Below, one piece after another: positions 11,778-20,411 of a stretch of DNA of 64,000 bases. This DNA comes from CAVPJW01 sp963705525 (lineage in GTDB: Bacteria; Acidobacteriota; Vicinamibacteria; Vicinamibacterales; CAVPJW01), in assembly GCA_963705525.1 (NCBI GenBank), contig CAVPJW010000004.1, positions 558,001-622,000 of the forward strand, read 5' to 3'. The position numbers and the translations under genes are program-made. Under the pieces are notes generated by a model that was given only the letters and a program-made list of their open reading frames with translations, was not told where the DNA came from and ran no database searches. Every line of letters starts with the position of its first letter. Position 1 is the stretch's first letter.

Positions 11778-12425
11778 ATGAGCCGGCGGTTATTGTTCGT
11801 CGCTGCTGCAATTTTCATCCTTACGAAAGGAGCGCCGGCAGAGGCCGTCCCCATTGCGGCCACTGACTTCGACACATTGGCTCTCGGAGTGCTGGTTGCG
11901 TCGAGCACGGACACGTTCGACACGGGGTTCGCGCCGCAGCCGACCACAGGGACGATCGAGGACAATGTGTACCTGAATGGCGCGCTGTACACGTACACGC
12001 ACACCATCACACCGACGCTGAACAACATCAGCGAATTTTTTACCGGCTTCGCCGTCCAGGCATTCAACGGAATAGCCGGTTTTAGCTTCAGCGACGCGGA
12101 TAATCGAGGCTGCAACAATGCTAATCTCGCGACGTGCTTCAACGTCGACCTCGCGGGAGACGGATCGATCCACTGGTTGACGAACTTTCCCGTCAACCAC
12201 CAGGGTTGGGATCACAACGAAGAGATCACATTCTTCTTCCAGTCAACGCTGGCTCCCGGTCTCGCAGTCGCTGACTACGTCCTGAAGCAGCCACCAAACA
12301 AGACCGGTGTCGGACAAAGCTTCGCGCCGACAACGCCAGTGCCCGAACCACTCACGCTGGTCCTGCTGGGCATCGGATTTCTTGGTTCTGCGTTGGTAGC
12401 CAGGCGACGGCGCTACAGGATCTGA
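11778..12425 (+). CDS. PEP-CTERM sorting-domain protein (exosortase substrate)
   Basis: A secreted protein of 215 residues. A Sec signal peptide (MSRRLLFVAAAIFIL...) is followed by a mature domain rich in Thr, Asp, Asn and aromatics. The C-terminal tripartite PEP-CTERM signal starts at residue about 188: VPEP, a hydrophobic helix LTLVLLGIGFLGSALV, and the basic tail ARRRRYRI. Exosortase recognises this signal at the inner membrane. AAGGAGG at 11767-11773 is 4 nt before the ATG, a very strong ribosome binding site. The gene is monocistronic, with a sigma-70 promoter in front and a hairpin terminator behind, which suggests high, independent expression. Two Cys (CNNANLATC) may form a disulfide. 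The mature-domain function is unknown; matrix or surface protein is the usual proposal. Confidence 0.92.
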   Translation: MSRRLLFVAAAIFILTKGAPAEAVPIAATDFDTLALGVLVASSTDTFDTGFAPQPTTGTIEDNVYLNGALYTYTHTITPTLNNISEFFTGFAVQAFNGIAGFSFSDADNRGCNNANLATCFNVDLAGDGSIHWLTNFPVNHQGWDHNEEITFFFQSTLAPGLAVADYVLKQPPNKTGVGQSFAPTTPVPEPLTLVLLGIGFLGSALVARRRRYRI

Positions 12426-12449
12426 AAAAACCTGAGAACCGGTCCGAAT

Positions 12450-12485
12450 GGGGGCAAGGGCATCGTCCCTCGCCCCCTTTTTATT
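12450..12485 (+). terminator. Rho-independent terminator after the PEP-CTERM gene
   Basis: GGGGGCAAGGG at 12450-12460 pairs with CCCTCGCCCCC at 12467-12477 around CATCGT, with a small internal mismatch, and is followed directly by TTTTTATTT. It starts 24 nt after the stop codon. Confidence 0.85.
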
Positions 12486-12636
12486 TCTGGGTGGACCGTC
12501 CCAAACCGTGTGTCCCCAGCAGTCCCTCCGAATCCGGTGAGCGCCTACGTGGGCACCACCTCCGAGTTTGTCCACCAACACTTCAGAGACGAGAGCGAGC
12601 GTTCAGGCACACTCGCAACGTCGAGGTGAAAAGCTC

Positions 12637-14913
12637 ATGACGCGGTTCGCGAGGCGGCTTATCGCAGCGATTCTCGTGTCGGTCGCAGCTGCTATCACCG
12701 CGTCGTGCTCACGCGATTCAGATGTGGCCAAGCGTGAGTATGTTGCAAGCGGTGATTCCTACCTAAAAGAAGGCAAGTATCAGGAAGCCATCATCGAGTA
12801 TCGAAACGCGATCAAGCTCGATCGAGCCTTCGGAGACGCGCACTACAAACTCGCAGAGGCATTGGTAAGCGCAAACGAGCCGCAGCGAGCGATCCTCGAA
12901 TACGTCCGAGCCGCCGACCTCCTCCCCAACAGATCAGATGTCCAGCTCAAGGCCGGTGCCTTGCTCCTGCTCGTAGGTCGGTTCGACGAAGCGAAAGCCC
13001 GGGCGACCCATGTGTTGCAACAACACCCCCAGGACGTCGATGCTCAGGTGCTGCTCGGTAACGCCACCGCAGGATTGAAGGATTTCGATCAGGCGATTCG
13101 CGAGATCGAAGAGGCGATCCAATTGGCACCGGACCGAGCCGGGATTTATATGAATTTAGGTGCCGTTCAACAGGCGAGAGGCAATCCCTCCGATGCTGAA
13201 GCGGCATTTCGCAAGGCTATCCAACTCCAGCCGCGATCCATCGCTCCATATCTGGCATTGGCCAACTACTTCTGGTCGACTAACCGAGTGGCCGAGGCTG
13301 AGCAGATCCTGACGCAGGCGTTTCAGATCGATCCGAAGGACGTCCGGACGAATCGTGCGCTCGCGGCCGTCTATGTCAACACCAATCGCGCGGATCGAGC
13401 CGAGCAACACCTGAAAGTCATCGTCGGCGCCTCGCAGGAACCCGGGCCCAGACTCGCCTTGGCGGATTTTTACACGCGTGCGGGTCGGTTTGACGAGGCA
13501 GTCGCGCTGCTCTCATCCTTGGAAGGACAGAAAAGCGCGTTCGAAGCCGTCACGGTTCGTCTGGCGGCCATCCAATTTGGCCGTAATCAAAGGGCCGAGG
13601 CTCTCAAGAGTCTTGATCAGGTTCTCAAGACGAATGCCACGAATGTTGAGGCGCTGACTCTGAGCGCCCGTATTCTTCTGACAGAAAAGCGTATCGACGA
13701 GGCCAGGCAGCGCGCGAAGGCCGCGGTTTCGGCCAACCCGGGATCGGCCGCCGCCCAGTTCGTCCTCGGTCTGACGTACGTCGCGAGCGGAGACGCGGAC
13801 GCCGCGCTGCGAGCGTTCGACGAGGTTTTGAAGATCAATCCGCGGGCGACTAATGCGCAACTCGAGCTCGCGAAGATCCACCTCGCTCGCGGCGACGCCA
13901 ATCAGTCGGTGCAGCTTGCGGAAGCCGCGATGCTCAGGCAGCCTGACAATCCCGTGGCCCGACTGGCGCTCGTCCAGGCGTTGATCGCGCGTCGCGACTT
14001 TCGTCGTGCGCAAAACGAACTGAACGATCTCACGAAGAAGTTTCCGCAGTCCGCCGATGTGGTCGCGACGGTTGGACGTCTTGATCTTGCGCGGGGAGCT
14101 CCCGCCTCGGCACGGCGGTCGCTCGATCTTGCCTTAAAGCTCGACCCCGACAACACTGATGCGTTGACGGGGCTCGTGGCGCTCGAACTCGCCAGCCGGA
14201 GACCGCAGGAAGCACGGGTCCTCATCGAGGGACATCTGAGCAAGGCACCAACGAACACGGCCCTGCTGATCCTGGCGGCGCGAACCTACGCAACCCTTGG
14301 GGATTTGCCGAAAGTCGAGCTCATGCTGCAGGAGGCCATTGAAGTCGAACCGGCAAACCTTCAGGCCTACGGGATGCTCGGCCAGGTGTACCTTCGACAA
14401 AACAAACTGGACCTGGCACGCGCCAACTTCGAGAATCTGTCCCGAAAGCAATCGAACCCGGTGCCGTCGATGACGATGGTCGCGATGATCCGGGAACTGC
14501 AGGGACAAATCCCGGCGGCCAAGAAGGGATACGAAGCGGTGCTGGCGATCGACCCGCGAGCGCCCGTTGCGGCCAACAATCTTGCGTGGATCTACGCGGA
14601 GGAAGGGCAGAATCTCAATGCCGCCCTCCAGTTGGCGCAGACGGCGAAACAGCTGCTTCCTGACAGGCCCGAGGTCGAGGATACCCTCGGATGGGTCTAT
14701 TACAAGAACAACCTGGCGCCGCTCGCCATATCGCTATTTCGAGCCTGCGTGGAGAAGGACCCGTCCAATCCCCTTTATCATTACCATCTGGGCCTTGCCT
14801 ATCTGAAGACGGGCGACAAGGCGAAGGCCAGGCAATCTCTGGAACGAGCACTCAAGCTCAAACCCGATTTTCGGGGAGCCGATGACGCCAAGAAAGCGCT
14901 GGCGGAGCCGTAG
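12637..14913 (+). CDS. prsT: PrsT-like TPR lipoprotein of the XrtA/PEP-CTERM system
   Basis: A lipoprotein of 758 residues. ATG 12637 is preferred over an in-frame ATG at 12568. It has GAGGTG about 9 nt upstream and starts a lipoprotein signal (MTRFARRLIAAILVSVAAAI) with lipobox ITASC. The rest is a continuous series of TPR units (YLKEGKYQEAIIEYRNAIKL, AGIYMNLGAVQQARGNPSDA, NNLAWIYAEEGQNLNAALQL), about 18-20 repeats. Length and layout match the PEP-CTERM-associated TPR lipoprotein PrsT, which lies next to exosortase in many genomes. It is expected in the periplasm, anchored by lipid, and probably serves as a scaffold for exopolysaccharide assembly. The gene lies 76 bp before the exosortase gene and probably in one transcript with it. 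Confidence 0.85.
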   Translation: MTRFARRLIAAILVSVAAAITASCSRDSDVAKREYVASGDSYLKEGKYQEAIIEYRNAIKLDRAFGDAHYKLAEALVSANEPQRAILEYVRAADLLPNRSDVQLKAGALLLLVGRFDEAKARATHVLQQHPQDVDAQVLLGNATAGLKDFDQAIREIEEAIQLAPDRAGIYMNLGAVQQARGNPSDAEAAFRKAIQLQPRSIAPYLALANYFWSTNRVAEAEQILTQAFQIDPKDVRTNRALAAVYVNTNRADRAEQHLKVIVGASQEPGPRLALADFYTRAGRFDEAVALLSSLEGQKSAFEAVTVRLAAIQFGRNQRAEALKSLDQVLKTNATNVEALTLSARILLTEKRIDEARQRAKAAVSANPGSAAAQFVLGLTYVASGDADAALRAFDEVLKINPRATNAQLELAKIHLARGDANQSVQLAEAAMLRQPDNPVARLALVQALIARRDFRRAQNELNDLTKKFPQSADVVATVGRLDLARGAPASARRSLDLALKLDPDNTDALTGLVALELASRRPQEARVLIEGHLSKAPTNTALLILAARTYATLGDLPKVELMLQEAIEVEPANLQAYGMLGQVYLRQNKLDLARANFENLSRKQSNPVPSMTMVAMIRELQGQIPAAKKGYEAVLAIDPRAPVAANNLAWIYAEEGQNLNAALQLAQTAKQLLPDRPEVEDTLGWVYYKNNLAPLAISLFRACVEKDPSNPLYHYHLGLAYLKTGDKAKARQSLERALKLKPDFRGADDAKKALAEP

Positions 14914-14988
14914 GCCATGACACGTCATTCGCGACTCGCAGCGGGTGCTCGGATGCGACTTCGAGACATCTGAGCGGGGACAGCATCA

Positions 14989-15903
14989 ATGGAAGCCCGT
15001 TCCGGGCGCGTGCTCGATCAGCCGATTGCGCGGCCATTCGGCGCAAGGCTCAAGCTGCACCTTCAGGACCGTTTGCTTCTGGCGATCGTGGCCATCGAAT
15101 TCGTGGTGCTATACCTGCCCACCCTGGCATGGTTGTTCGAGCGTTGGACGACGAGCGTCTGGCACAACATTCACGGCCTCGTCATTCCGTTGGTGGTGGC
15201 TTACTTCGTATGGAGGGAACTTCGCCACATCGGAGACGCTGACGACGATGCGAGTGCGTGGGGATTCCTATTCCTGGTGCCGGCCCTCGTGTTGCTGGCG
15301 CTCGACGCCGGAATGCACACGCAGTTGCTGTCTGCCGCGTCACTCATCCTGGCGTTGCCGGGCCTGGCCCTGCTCTTCCTCGGCAAACGCCGAACCCGCG
15401 CCATCGCTCTCCCTCTGGCTTTCGCAACGTTGATGCTGCCGGTCCCACTGGTGCTCATCGAAAGACTGCAGTTGGGCCTCCGACGGCTCGCTACCGGCAC
15501 GGCGGCGTCGGTGGTTCACCTGGTAGGAGTTCCGGTGTTCGCCGAAGGAACGACCTTGCACCTGCCAGGCGTCTCTCTACTCGTGGGCGATGGATGCAGC
15601 GGGTTTTCGACTCTCTACGCTAGCGTGGCTGTTGCGGGATTGACTGCATACTCCTCGTCGGCTGGCACGCGCCGACGTCTGCTCGTGGTACTCGCCGCCG
15701 TGCCGCTCGCGATCGCCGCCAATCTGGTCAGAGTGACCGTCCTGGCGCTGCTCGTCGTCTGGCAGGGACAACGCGTCCTCCAGACCTGGCTTCATCCGGT
15801 CTCCGGCATGGTCACGTTCATGGTCGTCGTCCCGCTCATTGTCTATCTCGGAGAACCTTCCTCTCGGGGCCCGAGATCCTATGATTTCGCCTCGATTCAG
15901 TAG
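14989..15903 (+). CDS. Exosortase (PEP-CTERM processing transpeptidase)
   Basis: An integral membrane protein of 304 residues with about eight TM helices. The exosortase active-site residues are all present: Cys203 in VGDGCSGFSTL, Arg248 in ANLVRVTVLAL and His269 in WLHPVSGMVTF. The family cleaves PEP-CTERM signals at the inner membrane and probably transfers the protein to an acceptor. ATG 14989 is preceded by a purine-rich GGGGACA. The gene overlaps the EpsI gene by 23 bp, and the PrsT-like gene lies just upstream. FemAB, ligase and glycosyltransferase genes of the types linked to XrtA lie downstream, so an XrtA-like class is likely, although I cannot assign the subclass from sequence alone. 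Confidence 0.93.
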   Translation: MEARSGRVLDQPIARPFGARLKLHLQDRLLLAIVAIEFVVLYLPTLAWLFERWTTSVWHNIHGLVIPLVVAYFVWRELRHIGDADDDASAWGFLFLVPALVLLALDAGMHTQLLSAASLILALPGLALLFLGKRRTRAIALPLAFATLMLPVPLVLIERLQLGLRRLATGTAASVVHLVGVPVFAEGTTLHLPGVSLLVGDGCSGFSTLYASVAVAGLTAYSSSAGTRRRLLVVLAAVPLAIAANLVRVTVLALLVVWQGQRVLQTWLHPVSGMVTFMVVVPLIVYLGEPSSRGPRSYDFASIQ

Positions 15904-16504
15904 TGTCACGATCGGTCTGCTGGGAATTGCGCTGGTGCCCATCGTGATTCACTCCTATGTCGGTCGCGTACAGTCGGACGGCCGCACGACTCGAGTGATC
16001 AGTCCGTCGCTGGTTGGCCTGACGTCGGAGCCTACCGACCGAAAGGAGCGCTGGGTCAGAGACACCTATAGCAGCGATGACTGGATAGAGCGGCGTTATA
16101 CGAATGGACGGAATCAGCTGACCTTGTTCGTTGCGCGATCCTACGACTTCAAACGCCTTTATCACCATCCGGAGCTTGGGGTACTGCATGGATTCGATTT
16201 CACGGATGGCGGTACCGTCCATGTACCAGCGCGACCAGATGTACCGATTCATCTGCTTGAGAGCTTGCGAGCCACGGCTGGAAGCCGGGCAATCTATACG
16301 CTCGTCTATGGCACTGAATTCGTCGATAACCCATACGTTTTCCAGATCAGGACGGCATTCCGATTGCTTCTCCAGCCCCGAAAGCCGATGACGCTATTCA
16401 TGGTGCACGATGCGGGTTTGCTGCCGAGCGGTGCCCTTGTGGATGGGCTGGCGACCCGGCTGCTGTTCCAGGCGCTAGACAGCTTTCAAGCTCAGCGACC
16501 CTGA
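15881..16504 (+). CDS. epsI: EpsI-family exosortase-associated protein
   Basis: A protein of 207 residues. ATG 15881 begins one N-terminal membrane anchor (SVTIGLLGIALVPIVIHSY) followed by a periplasmic domain. That domain carries EpsI-type features: WVRDTYSSDDWIERRYTNG, a short beta-rich core and a C-terminal region with repeated hydrophobic strands. EpsI is encoded next to, or fused with, exosortases and is needed for exopolysaccharide production; its biochemical role is not settled. Here it is separate and overlaps the exosortase gene by 23 bp, implying translational coupling. The family assignment rests on position and general pattern, as EpsI sequences are poorly conserved. Confidence 0.75.
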   Translation: MISPRFSSVTIGLLGIALVPIVIHSYVGRVQSDGRTTRVISPSLVGLTSEPTDRKERWVRDTYSSDDWIERRYTNGRNQLTLFVARSYDFKRLYHHPELGVLHGFDFTDGGTVHVPARPDVPIHLLESLRATAGSRAIYTLVYGTEFVDNPYVFQIRTAFRLLLQPRKPMTLFMVHDAGLLPSGALVDGLATRLLFQALDSFQAQRP

Positions 16505-16508
16505 CATC

Positions 16509-17870
16509 ATGGCGTTCCGTCCTGTCGTCGGATTGGCCATCGCGCTCTTCACCGGGTTTGCCGCACAGGCATGGGGTCAGACAGGTGAAGAGACGGACCT
16601 CAGACGCCCGTTTCAAGGTTTATTCGGGGCCGATATAGCCACACCTCGCTCGAGGGGGCTTGACCTCACGTTCTCCCTCAGCGGAGCGTACGACCACAAC
16701 GTTTTGGACGCCGACAACGAGCCCGCTGATCCTCAGTTCTTTCAGAAAGACGCGTTCGGCCTCGGCTATGTAGGTCTGCTGCTCTGGCGAAATTCCCCGT
16801 CGTTCTCGTTTAGCGCCGGCGGTCGCGCAGGAGTCCGGTACGTTCCGTACTCGAGCCACTATTCGACGGCGAGCTACCGTGGCTTTGGAACGATGTTCGG
16901 CAATCTTGGACCGAGGACCCGAATCGCCGTTCAGCAAGCGGTGAGCTACAGCCCTTACTACCATCTGACCACGCTCCCGTACGGCTTTGAGGGTTCCTTC
17001 GGTTCGCAAGGAGGCGGTGGCGCCCTCGGACCGTGGGTGGGAGGTGGATTGTCGTTCGTGGACGACGACAATCTTGCCGCGCTCGATCAACGCGTGTTTC
17101 GCTCCGCAACGGAACTCGTCTTCGCCCGGGATCTGAGTCGCCGATCGTCACTGATGCTGCAATACAGTTTCCGGCCGTCATGGTTTCCCAATGACGACCG
17201 CTTTCTGCAGCGACACCTCGGGAGAATTCGCTACGTCTACTCCTTGAACCAATACACGAGATTGCACGCAGGGTACGGATATCGTTCGGCGGACTATGAT
17301 CTCGGCGCGCAGAACGATCCGTTCGAAGCGCACGAGATCGATCTCGGGTTCGATTTTGCGCGGGCCCTTTCTCTCACGCGCCGGACGACGCTCGCCTTCG
17401 GCACCGGCTCACTCTTGATGATGCAGAATCAATCCGCTCCAGGTCGTGGTGCGCTGTTCCGATTTCTGGGAAATGCTCAGCTCGCGCACCAGATGGGCCG
17501 CAGTTGGATTGCCAGCCTTGAATATCAGCGTGGCCTGCGATTCATCGACGGTTTTTCCGAGCCCCACTTTGTGGATTTGTTCAGAGGCAGCCTCGACGGA
17601 TATCTGAACCGGCGGCTGCAGTTCAATGCGATAGCGGGTTATTCAGTGGGCAGCCTGGAATTCAGTTCGACCGGAAGGGCCTACGAGAACGTCGTGGCTG
17701 GCGCCAGGCTTCAGGAGGCCTTGAACCGACATTTCGCGTTGTTTACCGAGTACTTCTATTACCGCCACACCTTTCAGCAAGGCGTCGAAATTCCGACCGG
17801 ATTCCCGCCCGTACTCGATCGCCAGGGTGTCCGCATAGGGATAACGGGGTGGATTCCACTGATGCAATAG
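16509..17870 (+). CDS. Outer-membrane beta-barrel protein of the exopolysaccharide locus
   Basis: A protein of 453 residues. A signal peptide (MAFRPVVGLAIALFTGFAAQ, cleavage near AWGQ) is followed by repeated amphipathic beta-strands with alternating aromatics (YSPYYHLTTLPYGFEG, TRLHAGYGYRSADYDLG, RHFALFTEYFYYRHTF). It ends in strand-like IGITGWIPLMQ. This is the pattern of outer-membrane beta-barrels such as those adjoining exosortase/EpsI genes. It starts 4 bp after the epsI stop, so it belongs to the same operon. Likely role: an outer-membrane channel or surface assembly factor for the polymer. It is not a recognisable Wza or AlgE homologue by motif. Confidence 0.8.
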   Translation: MAFRPVVGLAIALFTGFAAQAWGQTGEETDLRRPFQGLFGADIATPRSRGLDLTFSLSGAYDHNVLDADNEPADPQFFQKDAFGLGYVGLLLWRNSPSFSFSAGGRAGVRYVPYSSHYSTASYRGFGTMFGNLGPRTRIAVQQAVSYSPYYHLTTLPYGFEGSFGSQGGGGALGPWVGGGLSFVDDDNLAALDQRVFRSATELVFARDLSRRSSLMLQYSFRPSWFPNDDRFLQRHLGRIRYVYSLNQYTRLHAGYGYRSADYDLGAQNDPFEAHEIDLGFDFARALSLTRRTTLAFGTGSLLMMQNQSAPGRGALFRFLGNAQLAHQMGRSWIASLEYQRGLRFIDGFSEPHFVDLFRGSLDGYLNRRLQFNAIAGYSVGSLEFSSTGRAYENVVAGARLQEALNRHFALFTEYFYYRHTFQQGVEIPTGFPPVLDRQGVRIGITGWIPLMQ

Positions 17871-17886
17871 CCCGCGCTTGATCCAC

Positions 17887-19725
17887 ATGACTTGCATACT
17901 CGGGGTTTCCGCCTTTTATCACGATTCCGCGGCCGCGATGGTCGTTGACGGCGAGATTGTCGCCGCCGCCCAGGAAGAGCGATTCAGCCGGAAGAAACAT
18001 GATGACCGGTTTCCGACACAGGCGATCCAATACTGTCTCAAGCAGTCAGGAATGTCACCTGCGGACGTCGACTACGTCGGGTTCTATGACAAACCGTTTA
18101 TGAAGTTCGAGCGGCTGCTCGAGACCTATCTCTCTTACGCGCCAAGGGGGTTCAAGTCGTTCTTGTCGGCGATGCCGTTGTGGCTGAAACAGAAGCTGTA
18201 TTTGCCGCGAGAGATGAGCAGGGGTCTCGGCGGCGCGTATCAGAAGCAGTTCGTTTTCACCGAGCATCACGAATCCCATGCCGCGAGCGCATTCTTTCCA
18301 TCTCCATTCGAAGAGTCCGCCATTCTCACACTGGACGGCGTCGGCGAGTGGGCGACGGCGAGTTACGGTGTGGGTCGTGCGAATCGGATTGAGCTCAGCC
18401 ACGAATTGCGATTCCCACATTCCCTTGGCTTGCTTTACTCCGCTTTTACTTACTACACGGGATTCAAGGTCAATTCGGGCGAATACAAACTGATGGGACT
18501 GGCTCCGTATGGCGAGCCAAAGTACGCGAGCCTCATTCTCGACTGGTTGATCGATCTCAAGGATGATGGGTCATTTCGCATGGACATGGCGTACTTCAAC
18601 TATTGCGCCGGTCTCACCATGACGTCGTCCAAGTTCGACCAGCTGTTTGGCGGCCCTCCCCGCAAGCCCGAATCTCCCCTCACCGTGCGCGAGATGGATC
18701 TCGCGGCATCAATCCAGGCCGTCACTGAAGAGATCATGCTGCGTTGCGCCCGGCATGTGCACGCCGAAACGGGACTCGACAGGCTGTGCCTGGCGGGTGG
18801 TGTCGCGCTCAACTGCGTGGGAAACGGCCGCATCCTGCGCGAAGGACCGTTCAAGGAGATTTGGGTTCAACCCGCCGCGGGTGACGCAGGCGGCGCATTG
18901 GGTGTGGCGCTGTTCATCCATCATCACCTGCTCGGGAACCCGCGAATCCCGAAGCGGCTGGATTCACAGCGCGGTTCATTGCTCGGCCCTGCATATGCAG
19001 CCGAGGACATTCAGGCATTTCTGGATCGCGCGGGCGCGATCTACCGGCTGTTCGAAACCGATGACGACCTCTGTGGCTACGTCGCTTCCCTCCTCGCGGA
19101 GCAGAAGGTCGTCGCCTGGTTCCAGGGCCGCATGGAGTTTGGTCCGAGAGCTCTGGGAGCCCGTAGCATCATCGGAGATGCTCGAAATCCCGAGATGCAG
19201 TCCGTCATGAACCTGAAGATCAAGTTCCGCGAATCATTCCGCCCGTTCGCACCCTCCGTTCTCCAGGAACGCGCGTCCGACTTCTTCGAGCTGCGTCCGA
19301 GCGATGAGAGCCCGTACATGTTGATTGTCGCTCCGGTGCATCGCCATCAGCGGATCGATCCCAACGGCAACGAACGCACGCTTTCCGGCTTCGACAAACT
19401 CAAGGCCCCGCGGTCGACAGTACCGGCAGTTACCCACGTCGACTACTCGGTGCGAATCCAAACGGTCGACTCCGATCGCCATGGCCGCTATTACAGGTTG
19501 CTGCGAGCGTTCGAAGAGAAAACCGGCTGTCCGGTCATCATCAACACCAGTTTCAACGTGCGCGGAGAGCCCATTGTCTGCAGGCCAGACGAGGCGTATC
19601 GATGCTTCAGAGCCACAAACATAGATGCCCTGGTGCTTGAACGATTTGTCCTTCTCAAAGATGAACAGTCCTCTGCGACTGCCACGGAAATGAGTCAGTA
19701 TCTCGCGCAGTTCGAGCTAGACTAG
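17887..19725 (+). CDS. Carbamoyltransferase, NodU/CmcH (SxtI-like) family
   Basis: A protein of 612 residues; ATG 17887 is preferred to TTG 17878 because the family begins with the strand CILGVSAFYHDSAAA. The N-terminal domain keeps the metal and substrate residues: YHDS near the start, H127 and H131 in EHHESHAAS, and D150 in TLDGVGE. It also has LAGGVALNCVGN and AAGDAGGALG. The C-terminal YrdC-like half has FGPRALGARSIIGDAR and INTSFNVRGEPIVC. The family makes carbamoyl-AMP from carbamoyl phosphate and ATP and carbamoylates a sugar or other hydroxyl in the cytoplasm. All key residues seem intact. It is followed by SxtJ- and DUF5989-type genes, as in other carbamoylation cassettes. The substrate is probably a sugar of the exopolysaccharide (inference). 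Confidence 0.92.
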   Translation: MTCILGVSAFYHDSAAAMVVDGEIVAAAQEERFSRKKHDDRFPTQAIQYCLKQSGMSPADVDYVGFYDKPFMKFERLLETYLSYAPRGFKSFLSAMPLWLKQKLYLPREMSRGLGGAYQKQFVFTEHHESHAASAFFPSPFEESAILTLDGVGEWATASYGVGRANRIELSHELRFPHSLGLLYSAFTYYTGFKVNSGEYKLMGLAPYGEPKYASLILDWLIDLKDDGSFRMDMAYFNYCAGLTMTSSKFDQLFGGPPRKPESPLTVREMDLAASIQAVTEEIMLRCARHVHAETGLDRLCLAGGVALNCVGNGRILREGPFKEIWVQPAAGDAGGALGVALFIHHHLLGNPRIPKRLDSQRGSLLGPAYAAEDIQAFLDRAGAIYRLFETDDDLCGYVASLLAEQKVVAWFQGRMEFGPRALGARSIIGDARNPEMQSVMNLKIKFRESFRPFAPSVLQERASDFFELRPSDESPYMLIVAPVHRHQRIDPNGNERTLSGFDKLKAPRSTVPAVTHVDYSVRIQTVDSDRHGRYYRLLRAFEEKTGCPVIINTSFNVRGEPIVCRPDEAYRCFRATNIDALVLERFVLLKDEQSSATATEMSQYLAQFELD

Positions 19726-19754
19726 ACGATGGAGGGAGATAAGCTCGTCGGTAT

Positions 19755-20171
19755 ATGAGTGTCGTTGAGATCAGACGCAATCCGAGCCCACGCGATCTCC
19801 GGTGGTTCGGCCTAACCCTGTTCCTGGTCGCTCTCTGCGCCGGCAGCGTGATTTCGTGGAGGACCGACTCGTGGCGAGTCGGCCAGATCATCTGGGGCGC
19901 AGGGGCGGGTTTCGCTCTTCTCTACTATCTGGTGCCGGGCCTCCAGCAGTCACTCTACGTCGGTTGGATGTATGTCACCTATCCGATTGCGTGGATCGTG
20001 TCGCACTCGATTCTTGCCATCATCTTCTATCTGATCCTGACCCCAATCGGCATCCTTATGCGCTTCGTCGGGCGTGACCCCTTAGAAAAACAGTTCGACA
20101 GCTCGAGTCGGACCTACTGGGTGTCACGCCAGCGTGTTCCGGAATCTGCCCGCTACTTCAAGCAATACTGA
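19755..20171 (+). CDS. SxtJ-family membrane protein
   Basis: A protein of 138 residues with three or four hydrophobic segments (FGLTLFLVALCAGSVISW, IIWGAGAGFALLYYLVPGL, ILAIIFYLILTPIGILMRFV). The family-like end is GRDPLEKQFDSSSRTYW. SxtJ proteins are small membrane proteins of unknown function found beside SxtI-type carbamoyltransferases. The gene follows the carbamoyltransferase by 29 bp, and its stop overlaps the next start by one base (TGATG). Confidence 0.85.
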   Translation: MSVVEIRRNPSPRDLRWFGLTLFLVALCAGSVISWRTDSWRVGQIIWGAGAGFALLYYLVPGLQQSLYVGWMYVTYPIAWIVSHSILAIIFYLILTPIGILMRFVGRDPLEKQFDSSSRTYWVSRQRVPESARYFKQY

Positions 20172-20392
20172 TGGAGATACATGTGAATAGTCGGTCAAAC
20201 GGCACGGAAAGCGATGACTTTGCAGGCCGAGCAAGTCAGCCGCGTCGGGGGTTGATGCTGGAAATGACGACATTTCTCATCGAGAACAAGAAGTGGTGGC
20301 TGACTCCCATTGTGCTGGCACTTGTCATGGTGGGGGGATTGCTGCTGCTTGCGGGAACCGCAGCGGCGCCATTTATTTACACACTGTTTTGA
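20171..20392 (+). CDS. DUF5989 / SxtK-like small membrane protein
   Basis: A protein of 73 residues. A polar N-terminal extension is followed by the DUF5989 signature: FLIENKKWWLTPIVLALVMV and the end APFIYTLF, one TM helix. It shares one base with the SxtJ stop (TGATG), so it is translationally coupled. An internal ATG at residue 29 could give the shorter form usual for the family. It is consistently paired with SxtI/SxtJ-type genes; function unknown, perhaps a membrane adaptor for the carbamoyltransferase (inference). Confidence 0.82.
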   Translation: MEIHVNSRSNGTESDDFAGRASQPRRGLMLEMTTFLIENKKWWLTPIVLALVMVGGLLLLAGTAAAPFIYTLF

Positions 20393-20411
20393 GACAGCCG
20401 GATAGCAACGA

